From Oligoflexus sp. (lineage in GTDB: Bacteria; Bdellovibrionota_B; Oligoflexia; Oligoflexales; Oligoflexaceae): 64,000 nucleotides of DNA. The DNA lies in contig JACMOC010000052.1 of the NCBI GenBank assembly GCA_014378195.1, positions 1 through 64,000 on the forward strand. Direction: 5' to 3'. The notes below the pieces were generated by a model that saw nothing but the letters and a program-made list of their open reading frames with translations, was not told the DNA's origin and did not search any database. Numbering within the stretch: the first letter of the stretch is position 1; each line of letters starts with the position of its first letter. Both the position numbers and the translations under genes were made by a program. Below, piece after piece: positions 45,677-54,245 of the stretch.

Positions 45677-47980
45677 TCACAAGCCCGGTTCAATCGGAAG
45701 TATGGGCGATTCATAACCGACCGAAATTACCCAAAGTTGGTGGATAGCCCGTGTCGCGGCCACATGCATCAACCGGCGATCTTCGGGTTTGTCGTGATAT
45801 ACACCGCGGCTTGCGTCCGGAATAATCACATAATCAAACTCAAGGCCTTTGACCTCGCTCGCCGGCGTTATGTCGATACCTGCCTTAAATTCGAATTCAC
45901 CGTTCTCCACCAGACGTACTTTCGGAAGATCCTCAAGCAACTTATAAAGAGTCAGTGCATATTCTGGCGTCTTGGTAAGGACGGCCACAGAGGCTAAAGG
46001 TTCGTCTGTCATGAGCTGGCTCAATGTCTCGCTCAAAAAGACAGCCATCTGACCTTCGTTGGGAAAGACAGTGCGTGCGACAGGTAAGCCTTCGCGTATG
46101 GCGGCGGGTGGTTGAGTCGGAGCGATGGGCCCGAGAACGCCGTGAGCAAATGCAGCGATTGTTTTAGGTGAACGATAGGTTGTCATTAAATAGTTCGCAT
46201 AAACGCGCGGCAAATTCAAAGTGTCAAGAACGCGTTCCCAGGATTCAAACGTATGGGTCGGATCGATCTGCTGCGCTGCATCCCCAGCAATCGTGATGGC
46301 CGCATCGTCTTCCAGGGCGCGACTCAGTGCTTTCAGTTCGATGACAGCAAGATCCTGCGCTTCATCGATCACCATGTGGGCGTATTTTTTGATGCGTTGA
46401 GCGGCGATATCCTGCTTACCGGCTTTATAGGCCTGCAGTTCGAGAAGGATTGCAAAATCCTCCGTATCGATCGTGCCTGAGATACTCTGCTCCTGCTCGT
46501 CCTCGATGAGGCTTCGGCCATCGACGGTTTCGAGAGAATCACTTTGGTAGCCGCTGTAGACTTCCTCGGCCTTTTGCCCAAGCTGATCAAGAGAATGGCT
46601 GATAAGATCGCGGATCATGCCGGACGTGATGATACCGCCAGACTGTTCGGCGATTTTTTCGAGAATCTCGAGGTTAGTGAAAAGATCGGCGCGATCGCCC
46701 GTGGTGTTGAGATAACGTTTGCGGCGTTCCATAAAAAACTTCTTCACGGCCGCCGTCCTCATGGGGGCGGTTGCGGTAGCTTCGGCTTCGATTTCGTCAA
46801 GCAGTGTTTTTTCGGCGAGATCAAAACGATCGGCAAGGCAGAGATCCGTACGGTCCCGGAGAACGGTCGCAACCGAAGGCGTGCCTGGCAAAAATTTCGC
46901 CGCGCTGCGCAAAATCTCTTCGACTTGGCGCCGCACGATCTCAGGGAAAACGTCCATCATGAGGGGATGGCGTTTGATGCGGCTGACGTTCGCAGGAACG
47001 TAAGTACACACGCGTCCAGGTAGGTTTCGGAGCATGCGGCGCGCCTGCCCCTCGACCCAGTCATCGAAAGTCTTCACTTCCACGTCGCCGAGTCCGAGCG
47101 TTCCGAGGAGTTTTTTCGAGAGGCGAACCAGGCCTTCTTCGGGGACCACGACCAGGATTTTGTTGGAAGGAAAATGCGCGGGGTCTTGAAAACGAAGGAA
47201 AGCGATGCGATGCAAAGCGATCGTTGTTTTCCCGCAGCCGGCTCCGCCGAGGACCAGCAATGGATCATCGTAATCGGCCGTTAACAGGCGGAACTGATCG
47301 GGATCAAGTAGAGCGGATACTTCGGGGGCCGGTGTATTGGTCAAACCAAGGCCGCTCTGAAGCGTACGATTTGCCGATCCTGCGCCACCGGAAAGACTCG
47401 GGCTGAAACCATGAGCATCACGCACCCATGTCCCGTCATCTTTTTTGCGGTAGCTTTTGCCACCCGCGTGAATACGCAAGAGGACACTGTTATGAATAGT
47501 GACAACGCGTCTTTTGATGACCACACCCTGCGCTATACGGCCAGGGAACTCCTCTTCGTATTCCTCCCCCTCCCGGTAGTTGAAAAAGATCCGGGACACC
47601 GGGGCATGTTTCCAGTCGATCACCGGAGTGTTTCGAAACCTGAGAAAGCTCAGGTGACCCAGCAGCACATCACGGCGCTTGCCCTTCTCTTCGAGGCACA
47701 GATGCGCGAAATAAGGTGAACGGGGGTCTGGCAAGGCCTCGTCTTTTTTGAGCCGTAGAATCGCACGCTGCGTGTTCATCTGGTCGAAGAGCGCAGGAAG
47801 GTCGGCGCTTTTTGCCGTCGAAGCCTCTTCGCGCAAGAGTTCAAGGCGGTCTGAGGCGTCATGCCCCTGAGGGCGACGATTCGCATGGACCTGCCTAATG
47901 GACTGTATCAAAGTATTGCAAAGGTTCTCTTCCTCCGCGATCAGAGCAAGCTCTTCGGGACTGAGGACTTCATATGTCAT
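45677..47980 (-). CDS. HelD-like superfamily 1 helicase/RNA-polymerase motor
   Basis: A UvrD/Rep-type ATPase with a HelD-like N-terminus: a helical hairpin (about 1-90, which in HelD enters the RNA polymerase channel), then VIDWKHAPVSRIFF and GVVIKRRVVTI. Motor motifs: Walker A GGAGCGKTT (about 243-251), VIDEAQDL, TYRSP, VKGLEFDYVII, MHVAATRA. At 767 residues it is close to the HelD range. HelD releases stalled RNA polymerase from DNA; this role is inferred from the family. It starts behind TAGGAG. A DNA-repair helicase is the alternative. Confidence 0.85.
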   Translation of the reverse strand: MTYEVLSPEELALIAEEENLCNTLIQSIRQVHANRRPQGHDASDRLELLREEASTAKSADLPALFDQMNTQRAILRLKKDEALPDPRSPYFAHLCLEEKGKRRDVLLGHLSFLRFRNTPVIDWKHAPVSRIFFNYREGEEYEEEFPGRIAQGVVIKRRVVTIHNSVLLRIHAGGKSYRKKDDGTWVRDAHGFSPSLSGGAGSANRTLQSGLGLTNTPAPEVSALLDPDQFRLLTADYDDPLLVLGGAGCGKTTIALHRIAFLRFQDPAHFPSNKILVVVPEEGLVRLSKKLLGTLGLGDVEVKTFDDWVEGQARRMLRNLPGRVCTYVPANVSRIKRHPLMMDVFPEIVRRQVEEILRSAAKFLPGTPSVATVLRDRTDLCLADRFDLAEKTLLDEIEAEATATAPMRTAAVKKFFMERRKRYLNTTGDRADLFTNLEILEKIAEQSGGIITSGMIRDLISHSLDQLGQKAEEVYSGYQSDSLETVDGRSLIEDEQEQSISGTIDTEDFAILLELQAYKAGKQDIAAQRIKKYAHMVIDEAQDLAVIELKALSRALEDDAAITIAGDAAQQIDPTHTFESWERVLDTLNLPRVYANYLMTTYRSPKTIAAFAHGVLGPIAPTQPPAAIREGLPVARTVFPNEGQMAVFLSETLSQLMTDEPLASVAVLTKTPEYALTLYKLLEDLPKVRLVENGEFEFKAGIDITPASEVKGLEFDYVIIPDASRGVYHDKPEDRRLMHVAATRAIHQLWVISVGYESPILPIEPGL

Positions 47981-48156
47981 ACAGGCACTCCTATCTCCGG
48001 CGGGGCCAGGAACCTTTAAATTCTATAAATAAAAGGCTAAGTTGCAGAGATTCAATCGGGATTAAGTGCTGACATTTTCAGATGAATTGCACTAAAATCG
48101 AGCGTCGCAGTTTAACGGAGCGATACCGAAAGAGCAAGGTACGCGAGGGAGAAGTC

Positions 48157-48336
48157 GTGGAAGAGCCCATTACAGTCAGTTGCCCGTGGTGCGGCGAAAG
48201 TTTTATTACATTTTTTGATCTGTCAGCGGGTGACCAAAATTACATCGAGGATTGCCAGGTCTGCTGTCGTCCGATCACTTTGCATTTTACCATTTCGAGG
48301 ATGGGACGGGTTCGGGTTCAGCCAGGCCGGTCTTAG
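48157..48336 (+). CDS. CPXCG-motif cysteine-rich small protein
   Basis: A 59-residue zinc-ribbon protein with VSCPWCGESF and DCQVCCRPI. The start is taken at a GTG behind GAGGGAG because the family begins a few residues before the first CPxCG; an in-frame ATG at 48082 would add 25 residues not typical for the family. Function unknown. It ends in a 4-nt overlap with the convergent phosphopantetheinyl transferase gene. Confidence 0.82.
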   Translation: MEEPITVSCPWCGESFITFFDLSAGDQNYIEDCQVCCRPITLHFTISRMGRVRVQPGRS

Positions 48337-48893
48337 TGGAGAGGACTCTGATTCGGGAGCGCCAGGGAGACGAACACGTGGCGTCCATGGTGGCTCATCG
48401 AAAAGGGTATGATTTCGTCATCCATCGTTAAACGCGGCACGCCGCCTTCGTCTTTGGATAATACAGCCCTTGGAGCATAGCGTTGGGTGAGTTCCTTGAG
48501 GACATCTCGACTCAAGGCACTTTGATCACGCGGCGAAAGTTCGGTCTCGGACGTTCGTACCACACTGATAAAATCCATCTCTGAGGAGGAACAGGTTGCC
48601 GCGACCGCATCGCCTGTGCATTCAACCTTCAAAATCCAGCTCTGGGTTCCGAATTGAACGCGGTTATTCTGGAGATCGACCGCCCAAAGATTTGGGATAA
48701 AATAACGCATATTATTCTGACGATAAGCTTTGAACGCAGATTCTTTCGCGGCCCACAATGTCCATACTAGGACCGGATCGTTTTGAATCGTAGGATAGCG
48801 GAGGACTTCCTCGGGATGGAGGATACGTTCGATAAAACGCGGTCTTATGGTGGAATCGATTTTGAGATCAACGATGTCATTGCCAAGCTGCAT
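48333..48893 (-). CDS. 4'-phosphopantetheinyl transferase
   Basis: Attaches the phosphopantetheine arm of CoA to the active Ser of carrier proteins. Motifs: QLGNDIVDL at the start with the Mg-binding Asp, and VWTLWAAKESAFKAYR with the catalytic Trp-x-x-Lys-Glu-Ser. Start at the ATG at 48893 with GAGGT before it; in-frame codons upstream lie inside the neighbouring gene. At 186 residues it is between AcpS and Sfp types. It is the last gene of the lipid operon and overlaps the acyltransferase by 17 nt; the obvious client is the ACP three genes up. Confidence 0.88.
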   Translation of the reverse strand: MQLGNDIVDLKIDSTIRPRFIERILHPEEVLRYPTIQNDPVLVWTLWAAKESAFKAYRQNNMRYFIPNLWAVDLQNNRVQFGTQSWILKVECTGDAVAATCSSSEMDFISVVRTSETELSPRDQSALSRDVLKELTQRYAPRAVLSKDEGGVPRLTMDDEIIPFSMSHHGRHVFVSLALPNQSPLH

Positions 48894-49623
48894 GGTAACC
48901 TCTTTCAAGCACTTCAAGCTGATCAAAGATCTGCATCGTGATATCCCTTTGCGCCTTGCGGCCCTCGGCAATTGTTACGTCGACTTGTTTCCAGTCCACC
49001 CATATCCTATCGCCCCATCGCGGCCAGAACCCATAAGTTTTCTGGGCCCTTCCTCGCAGATATACCGCTAAAACGAGAGTTCGGGGGTTGGATTGAACAA
49101 GCTGTCCTACGCCATACATCGCCGCGTCGCGGTTGAGATTTCCGGTGCGACTGCGGCCACCCTCAGGAAATACGCAAAGCGATTCGCCCAAACGATTCAG
49201 ATAGGAAATCTTTTCCCAAACAAGCCGTTTGGAAGCGACGGAACCCTGCCGCTCCAGGTAAACGCATTTCGCAATGTAGCACATTCCGCGTAAGAAAAAG
49301 TTTTTGCCGAAGTTCGCAAGCTCAGGAACGTTCCATGGAAAATACGAAAACCGCTGCATGAGGGTGCGAAGGTCAAAGAGAAGCCAGGTGAGGAGGAGCG
49401 AATCAATCATCGTCATATGATTCGCGCAGATCAAGAGCGGACGTCTTGGATGCGTATCGATGAGATCACGCAGTCGGCGTCTAACCAAACGGCGATCGGG
49501 TGAACGGTAAGCAAGACAAAATCGCAAAATGAACACCAATAGGGGCCCAAACCAAAAGTAGTTTAGCTGCCCCACCATTTTCTGGGTCCACAAAGCGCGA
49601 CGTTGTCTTTTATCGAAGGACAC
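48877..49623 (-). CDS. Lysophospholipid acyltransferase family protein (PlsC-like)
   Basis: Membrane-bound acyltransferase. The catalytic block HxxxxD is NHMTMIDSLLL (His69, Asp74), and the acceptor-phosphate motif is FPEGGRSRTG (about residue 153). A hydrophobic anchor lies at about 22-38. In this operon it probably takes an acyl chain from the dedicated ACP and moves it to a lipid. It starts 3 nt after the ACP stop. Confidence 0.9.
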   Translation of the reverse strand: MSFDKRQRRALWTQKMVGQLNYFWFGPLLVFILRFCLAYRSPDRRLVRRRLRDLIDTHPRRPLLICANHMTMIDSLLLTWLLFDLRTLMQRFSYFPWNVPELANFGKNFFLRGMCYIAKCVYLERQGSVASKRLVWEKISYLNRLGESLCVFPEGGRSRTGNLNRDAAMYGVGQLVQSNPRTLVLAVYLRGRAQKTYGFWPRWGDRIWVDWKQVDVTIAEGRKAQRDITMQIFDQLEVLERGYHAAWQ

Positions 49624-49626
49624 TTA

Positions 49627-49878
49627 TTAGTTCTTCAAAGCCTTCACTAACGTTACCGCGTCCCCTATGGTCGCGATACGGTCAGCGTCATCATCACTGA
49701 TTTCGAGATCGAAGGTGTCTTCGAAATCGAGGACAATATCAACCAAGCGTGCTGAGTTTACCTTAAGATCGTTCAAAATATGCGTCTGGGGATTGATGGA
49801 GTTCAAAGCTTCCGTATCTTTTGCGTGCTTGGAAACGATGCGTACTACATTGTTGTAAATGTCTTCCTGATTCATCAT
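49627..49878 (-). CDS. Acyl carrier protein
   Basis: An acidic 83-residue four-helix carrier. The attachment Ser is in DLKVNSARLVD (Ser42), where the common DSL is NSA. The first ATG overlaps the ketosynthase stop (ATGA), and a second ATG follows at once. It should be charged by the phosphopantetheinyl transferase of the same operon. The altered NSA box and the local transferase suggest a specialised ACP, not the housekeeping one. Confidence 0.92.
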   Translation of the reverse strand: MMNQEDIYNNVVRIVSKHAKDTEALNSINPQTHILNDLKVNSARLVDIVLDFEDTFDLEISDDDADRIATIGDAVTLVKALKN

Positions 49879-51143
49879 GAGGCACTCCATTTTCTGAAAA
49901 TAACGCAACTGTTGACGTCACCAAATCCGAAGCTAGCCTTGGCCGCGATCTGAAGTGGGACATTTTGAGTCGATTGAGGTACGTGTCGTACGAAGTCCTT
50001 AATATCCGGATGAAAGTCTTCGCAGTTTCTTGACGCATGGATAAACCCATAATGCAGTTGCAAGATGGTTGCAACAGCTTCGATAGCCCCGGCAGCACCC
50101 AGGCTGTGGCCGATGAGTGACTTAGTGGAGTTTATCCAAGGAAAATCACCTGGTTTGCGGTCTAAAGCCACAGACCAGTTATTCAGCTCCATCGGGTCTG
50201 CGATCGTGGCCGTAAGGTGGCCATTAATGTAATCGACCGCGCGCGGATCGATGGCCGCCGCCTTTAAGGCCTGGCTGATGCACTTCTGAACACCTGACGA
50301 ACTTGGCATGGTCATGGTTCCGCCTGCCCGCATACCGCCGCAGTTGATAGCGGAGCCGATGATTTCGGCGTAGATTCGAACCCCTCGTTTTTGGGCCGTC
50401 TCGAGGTCTTCAAGGACCAAGACGCCGGAACCCGCTGCTGGAATAAATCCGCCTGCGCTTGCACTCATGGGGCGCGACGCGGCTTCGGGATCGCTATTGA
50501 ATTTGCGGCTCAAAACCTTCATCGAATCAAAACCGGCCCAGATATGAGGGTCCGATCCTTCGGTGCCGCCCACGAGCATTCGATCGGCGAGGCCGAGTTG
50601 AATGCGTTGCGTCCCCATAATCATAGCCTCTGTGCCTGTGTTGCAAGCAGAACTATTGCTGAAAACCTGGTTGCCGAGGCCAAGGAGTCCTGCGATACGA
50701 GCCGCGGATCCGCTGCCCATAATCTGCTCCACAACGGTTGACCCTATGCGTTTTACGCGTTTGTCCCTAACGTTGGGAACAACACGAAGCGAGAGCGTAT
50801 CGATGCCGCCTATCCCAGTCCCAATGATTGCGCCCGTGGTATCGTCAGGCTGATCGCCTGGAGCCGGTTCGAGACCGGCATCTTTATAGGCTTCGAGAGC
50901 AGCGATTGTTGCATAACTCATGCATTCATTGGTGGCGAGGCGTATATTCTCGGGAATTGTGGCTAGAGCCGCTTCCAAACCTTTGGGAATAGCTGCGACC
51001 TGGCAGGCAAATCCCAGATCCTCGAGCTCGGGCATGAATCGAAGGCCGGATCGGGCCGCACGCAGAGCGTCCAGAAATTCCAATTGGTTGTTAGCATTCG
51101 CCGCCACAACACCCATACCGGTTATAACGACCCGACGAGCCAT
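49875..51143 (-). CDS. Beta-ketoacyl-ACP synthase (FabF-type)
   Basis: Condensing enzyme that lengthens acyl chains. Starts VVITGMGVVAANANN; catalytic Cys167 in SNSSACNTGTE, His309 in INGHLTATIADPMEL, Lys341 and His346 in STKSLIGHSLGAAGA, and the FGFGDVN loop near the end. The triad is intact, although the first His loop reads NGHLTAT where FabF has NAHGTST, which may change the substrate pocket. 422 residues. Its start overlaps the dehydratase stop by one base. Confidence 0.94.
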   Translation of the reverse strand: MARRVVITGMGVVAANANNQLEFLDALRAARSGLRFMPELEDLGFACQVAAIPKGLEAALATIPENIRLATNECMSYATIAALEAYKDAGLEPAPGDQPDDTTGAIIGTGIGGIDTLSLRVVPNVRDKRVKRIGSTVVEQIMGSGSAARIAGLLGLGNQVFSNSSACNTGTEAMIMGTQRIQLGLADRMLVGGTEGSDPHIWAGFDSMKVLSRKFNSDPEAASRPMSASAGGFIPAAGSGVLVLEDLETAQKRGVRIYAEIIGSAINCGGMRAGGTMTMPSSSGVQKCISQALKAAAIDPRAVDYINGHLTATIADPMELNNWSVALDRKPGDFPWINSTKSLIGHSLGAAGAIEAVATILQLHYGFIHASRNCEDFHPDIKDFVRHVPQSTQNVPLQIAAKASFGFGDVNSCVIFRKWSAS

Positions 51144-51610
51144 TACTTTTTCACTCCCATGCCGATCAAAGTGCCTTTCGCGACGACTGTTTCATCATTA
51201 AGGCGCATGACGATATCGCATTTTACCTTGCCCATTTTGAAAATGAGTTTCTCGCCGAATACGGTGACTTTATCGCCCGGCCGCACGGGGAATAAAAAAT
51301 CGACATTCGCCGATTGAAAAAGAGTCACGCGTGCTTCTGGATCCCGCCCCGATGCAAGAAAGAGGTGTATCGCCATCGCCGCGAGCCCGACCTGGGCCAT
51401 GCATTCGAGGAGGATGACGCCTGGCGTGATAGGATTGCCGGGAAAATGGCCCTGATAAAACCATTCATCCTGACGAAACGTATAATTCCCGACGATGGAT
51501 TTGTCATCGAGATGAGTAATTGCATCGACATAACGAAATGGTTTTTGCTGAGGAAGTACCGCGAGAATTTTCTCGACTTTACCTTCTAGCGACAAGGACG
51601 CATAATCCAT
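51143..51610 (-). CDS. Beta-hydroxyacyl-ACP dehydratase (FabZ/FabA-like)
   Basis: Hot-dog-fold dehydratase. His55 in YQGHFPGNPITPGVILLE and Glu69 are the expected catalytic pair, followed by CMAQVGLAAM. 155 residues, normal for FabZ. It lies between the reductase and the ketosynthase in the lipid operon. Confidence 0.92.
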   Translation of the reverse strand: MDYASLSLEGKVEKILAVLPQQKPFRYVDAITHLDDKSIVGNYTFRQDEWFYQGHFPGNPITPGVILLECMAQVGLAAMAIHLFLASGRDPEARVTLFQSANVDFLFPVRPGDKVTVFGEKLIFKMGKVKCDIVMRLNDETVVAKGTLIGMGVKK

Positions 51611-51623
51611 TCAAAATACCTCT

Positions 51624-52409
51624 CTAATTACTAATAGCTTCCCCGCCGTCCACCCGGATAATAGATCCGTTGATCCATGCGGCTTCAGGACGGCTCATAA
51701 GATAAACCATGCCAGCAATATCCTCCGGAGTCGTAAGGCGTTGAAAGGGATTGCGTTTCAACGCTCTCGCTTTCATCTCATCGGCTCCTGGTATCAACCG
51801 CAGGGCTTTGGTATCGGTTATGCCAGGCTGCAAAATATTGCAGCGAATTCCGTATTGCGCATAAGCCACTGCCACCGATCGGGCCACGGCTTCCAAAGCG
51901 CTTTTGGCAGCTGAAATCGCGGCATAACCTTCCCAGGCAATCGAGTTTCCTTCGGACGTCAACCCTAACACACGTGCATCCGCCTTAAATAAATTCCGGC
52001 GATGAAGGTCCTGTACCCAAAAGAGGAGATTGGTGCCCATATTGGCAATTGTCTGGGCAAAGTCGTCTTCGTTAAGGTCCGCGACCGGCCTCATATTGCC
52101 TAAGGCTATAGAATGCAGAACGAGTCCCAGGGAAGCAGCGCCCGCTTCCTTTGCAATGGAATCAAGAATGAGCGCCCGCGTTGCAGACGTTAAAGCATCG
52201 CAATTAAAAGTGACAAGCCGACCACCATGGGCACGGATCTCATCAAAGTCTTTTTCCACTTCCGCCATAGAGCCACGACGGTCGCGATGAACAACACAAA
52301 GATTGAATCCATGGGCAGCGAGTTTTTTGGCGCTCGCCAGGCCAATGCCGCTCGAACCACCGAGTATGAGGGCCCAGGTTCCTTTGGCGAGGTCGCCCGT
52401 GTTATTCAC
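51624..52409 (-). CDS. Short-chain dehydrogenase, enoyl-ACP reductase (FabL)-like
   Basis: Rossmann-fold reductase with GGSSGIG at residues 17-23 and the Tyr/Lys pair in GYAAISAAKSALEAVARSVAVA. VLHSIALGNMRPVADLNEDDF resembles the HSIA segment of FabI/FabL enoyl-ACP reductases, and GRxDGGEAI closes the fold. Start set at GTG 52409 (AAGGAG 9 nt before) rather than the GTG 39 nt higher, which has no ribosome site. First gene of the lipid operon. No separate FabG-type ketoreductase is present, so it may serve that step instead; the sequence favours the enoyl step. Confidence 0.85.
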   Translation of the reverse strand: MNNTGDLAKGTWALILGGSSGIGLASAKKLAAHGFNLCVVHRDRRGSMAEVEKDFDEIRAHGGRLVTFNCDALTSATRALILDSIAKEAGAASLGLVLHSIALGNMRPVADLNEDDFAQTIANMGTNLLFWVQDLHRRNLFKADARVLGLTSEGNSIAWEGYAAISAAKSALEAVARSVAVAYAQYGIRCNILQPGITDTKALRLIPGADEMKARALKRNPFQRLTTPEDIAGMVYLMSRPEAAWINGSIIRVDGGEAISN

Positions 52410-52534
52410 TGCAGTCAGCTCCTTTGTGTTCACCAGCTTGGAATACACCTCGGCTCAACAGACTGTCCATACTTTTACGCGAAGTACGCCAGAGGTGCAG
52501 ATTTTAAGCTCAAAAAACGCCGTTTTGCCGTAAA

Positions 52535-53497
52535 TCATGCTGGGAAAAGGGCGCTGATGGACTCATTGTTATGGATGCGAGAAATCGCTTCAGCGAACAG
52601 TGGTGCTACACTTACCGTCTTGATTTTGGGGCCAAAGGGCTCAAACCGATACTCCACTGTGTCGGTTACAACGATCTCTTTTATCACGCTGTCCGAGAGC
52701 TTTTGCTGCGCACTTGCAGTCAGCACGCCGTGAGTAACCGCAGCATAGATATCCTTTGCCCCTTGGGCTTTTGCGGCCTCAGCCATAGCTATCAGCGAGC
52801 CACCGGTGAAGATAATGTCATCTACGATCAAAACGTTTTTGTCCTTCACATCACCGACGATATTCCAGATTTGAGCATTTTCCGTATGATCTTTGCGCAA
52901 CTTGTTGCCTATAACGACCGGAACGTCGAGCTCCTGGCCGAATTTAAAGGCGTTTTTCCCATAACCGACGTCAGCGGAGGCCACGACCCAATCGTCTTTT
53001 TTCTGCATTTTTTTGCGGAAATAATCGGCGATAACGGTGCGCGCGTAGAGATGATCCATCGGTTTGCGGAAAAAGCCTTGAATTTGAGGACTGTGGAGAT
53101 CCATGGTCAGCACGCGGTCGCATCCGACGGCTTCAAGGGCATCAAAACAAACGCGCGCCCGAATCGAAACGCGAGGCTCGTCTTTTTTGTCGCCTTTCGC
53201 ATAGCTAAAGAACGGAATAACGGCCGTGACTTGAGCGGCCGATGCGAGTTTAAGAGCGTCGACCCAAAAGAGGAGTTCCATAAAATTACGATCGACCGGA
53301 TAGTTGACGCCTTGGATGATATAGGTGTCTTTACCCCGGACGTTTTCCAAAGCGCGAACGAAAGTATTGCCTTCGCTGAAGGTGATCACTTCCGCGGCCG
53401 TTGGCTTAATGCCAAGGCGTTCGCATATTTTTTTGCCAAGATCCGGCGAGGCACTTCCACAGATCACGGCAATTTCTTTGGATTGATGCTTTTTCAT
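52535..53497 (-). CDS. prs: Ribose-phosphate pyrophosphokinase-like protein
   Basis: Makes PRPP from ribose 5-phosphate and ATP. Seen: SPDLGKKICERLGI, the flexible loop (FFSYAKGDKKDEPRVSIRARV), TMDLHSPQIQGFF, and the PRPP loop VDDIIFTGGSL. The loop has Lys-Gly where most bacterial enzymes have Arg-Gln (YARQD), and the pyrophosphate-site line SADVGYGKNAFKF deviates from SPDVGGVxRA. Start at the ATG at 53497 with AAAGG upstream. It is either this lineage's sole Prs or a diverged paralogue; 320 residues. Confidence 0.85.
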   Translation of the reverse strand: MKKHQSKEIAVICGSASPDLGKKICERLGIKPTAAEVITFSEGNTFVRALENVRGKDTYIIQGVNYPVDRNFMELLFWVDALKLASAAQVTAVIPFFSYAKGDKKDEPRVSIRARVCFDALEAVGCDRVLTMDLHSPQIQGFFRKPMDHLYARTVIADYFRKKMQKKDDWVVASADVGYGKNAFKFGQELDVPVVIGNKLRKDHTENAQIWNIVGDVKDKNVLIVDDIIFTGGSLIAMAEAAKAQGAKDIYAAVTHGVLTASAQQKLSDSVIKEIVVTDTVEYRFEPFGPKIKTVSVAPLFAEAISRIHNNESISALFPA

Positions 53498-53538
53498 GAG
53501 CGACACCTTTTTCGATTCGAAGGATGACGCCTACTAAG

Positions 53539-54144
53539 CTACCAATTAAAGAGTTTGAAGCCTATATCGATTTGTAGCGTGTTGATCGAGCCAACTTTGG
53601 TTTTCGTGCGCCAGTCGCTGTCAGGCACGATGCGGCTAAGAGAAGCACCGCATTCCACGCGGGCAAAATCCGCGCGATAGAGTTGATAATTATAACCAAT
53701 AGCCTGTTCATTCGTGTAGTAGTGATTCGATTTTTTTTTCCCTGTGACGGTATAATCTGTGCGATCGTAGATGCGAATTTCGCCGGCTCCCGCACCCATC
53801 CAAAAACTCTGTGTTTCGAGCTCGTAACCGACAATCAGCAGACCACTGTTACCGTCCTGATTGGCCATCAGTGTTTTGTTTTTATAAACCCGGTAGGCAT
53901 TCGCATCGAGTGCAAAATAAAAGCGGCTTTCATCCAGCAAATATCCAAATCGTCCTGACCCGGACAAAGTCTGAGTGGACGAGCCTTTAGCGCCCTTGTA
54001 ACCGGGGAGGTAAACGTAACCACCACCCGCTCGACCTGTGGCAAACGGAAGGGCCGAGGCTTCATAAGAGAGCCCAACAAAAAGAAGACTTCCGAGGAGG
54101 AAGGGAATCAAAGACATAAGTTTAGCAGGGCTAAAGCGTGGCAT
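53539..54144 (-). CDS. Small exported beta-barrel-like protein
   Basis: Not recognised. A signal peptide (MSLIPFLLGSLLFVGLSYEASA) and a mature part of about 170 residues with eight or so amphipathic strands (FYFALDANAYRVY, SGLLIVGYELETQSFWMGAGAG, YNYQLYRADFARVECGA) ending LQIDIGFKLFNW. The aromatic C-terminal residue fits an outer-membrane protein. It lies between the infC terminator and the PRPP-synthase-like gene. Confidence 0.72.
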   Translation of the reverse strand: MPRFSPAKLMSLIPFLLGSLLFVGLSYEASALPFATGRAGGGYVYLPGYKGAKGSSTQTLSGSGRFGYLLDESRFYFALDANAYRVYKNKTLMANQDGNSGLLIVGYELETQSFWMGAGAGEIRIYDRTDYTVTGKKKSNHYYTNEQAIGYNYQLYRADFARVECGASLSRIVPDSDWRTKTKVGSINTLQIDIGFKLFNW

Positions 54145-54204
54145 ATCAATCTCTCTAGCGTGACAGAGTTCTGATTGATACTAGGCATGATGGGGACGAT
54201 AGGC

Positions 54205-54232
54205 AAAAGAAAAACCCCTCAGAGCGAGGGGT
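54205..54232 (-). terminator. Rho-independent terminator of infC
   Basis: On the minus strand ACCCCTC-GCTCT-GAGGGGT (7-bp stem) is followed by TTTTCTTTT, 13 nt past the infC stop. Confidence 0.9.
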
Positions 54233-54245
54233 GTCGGAATCAAAT

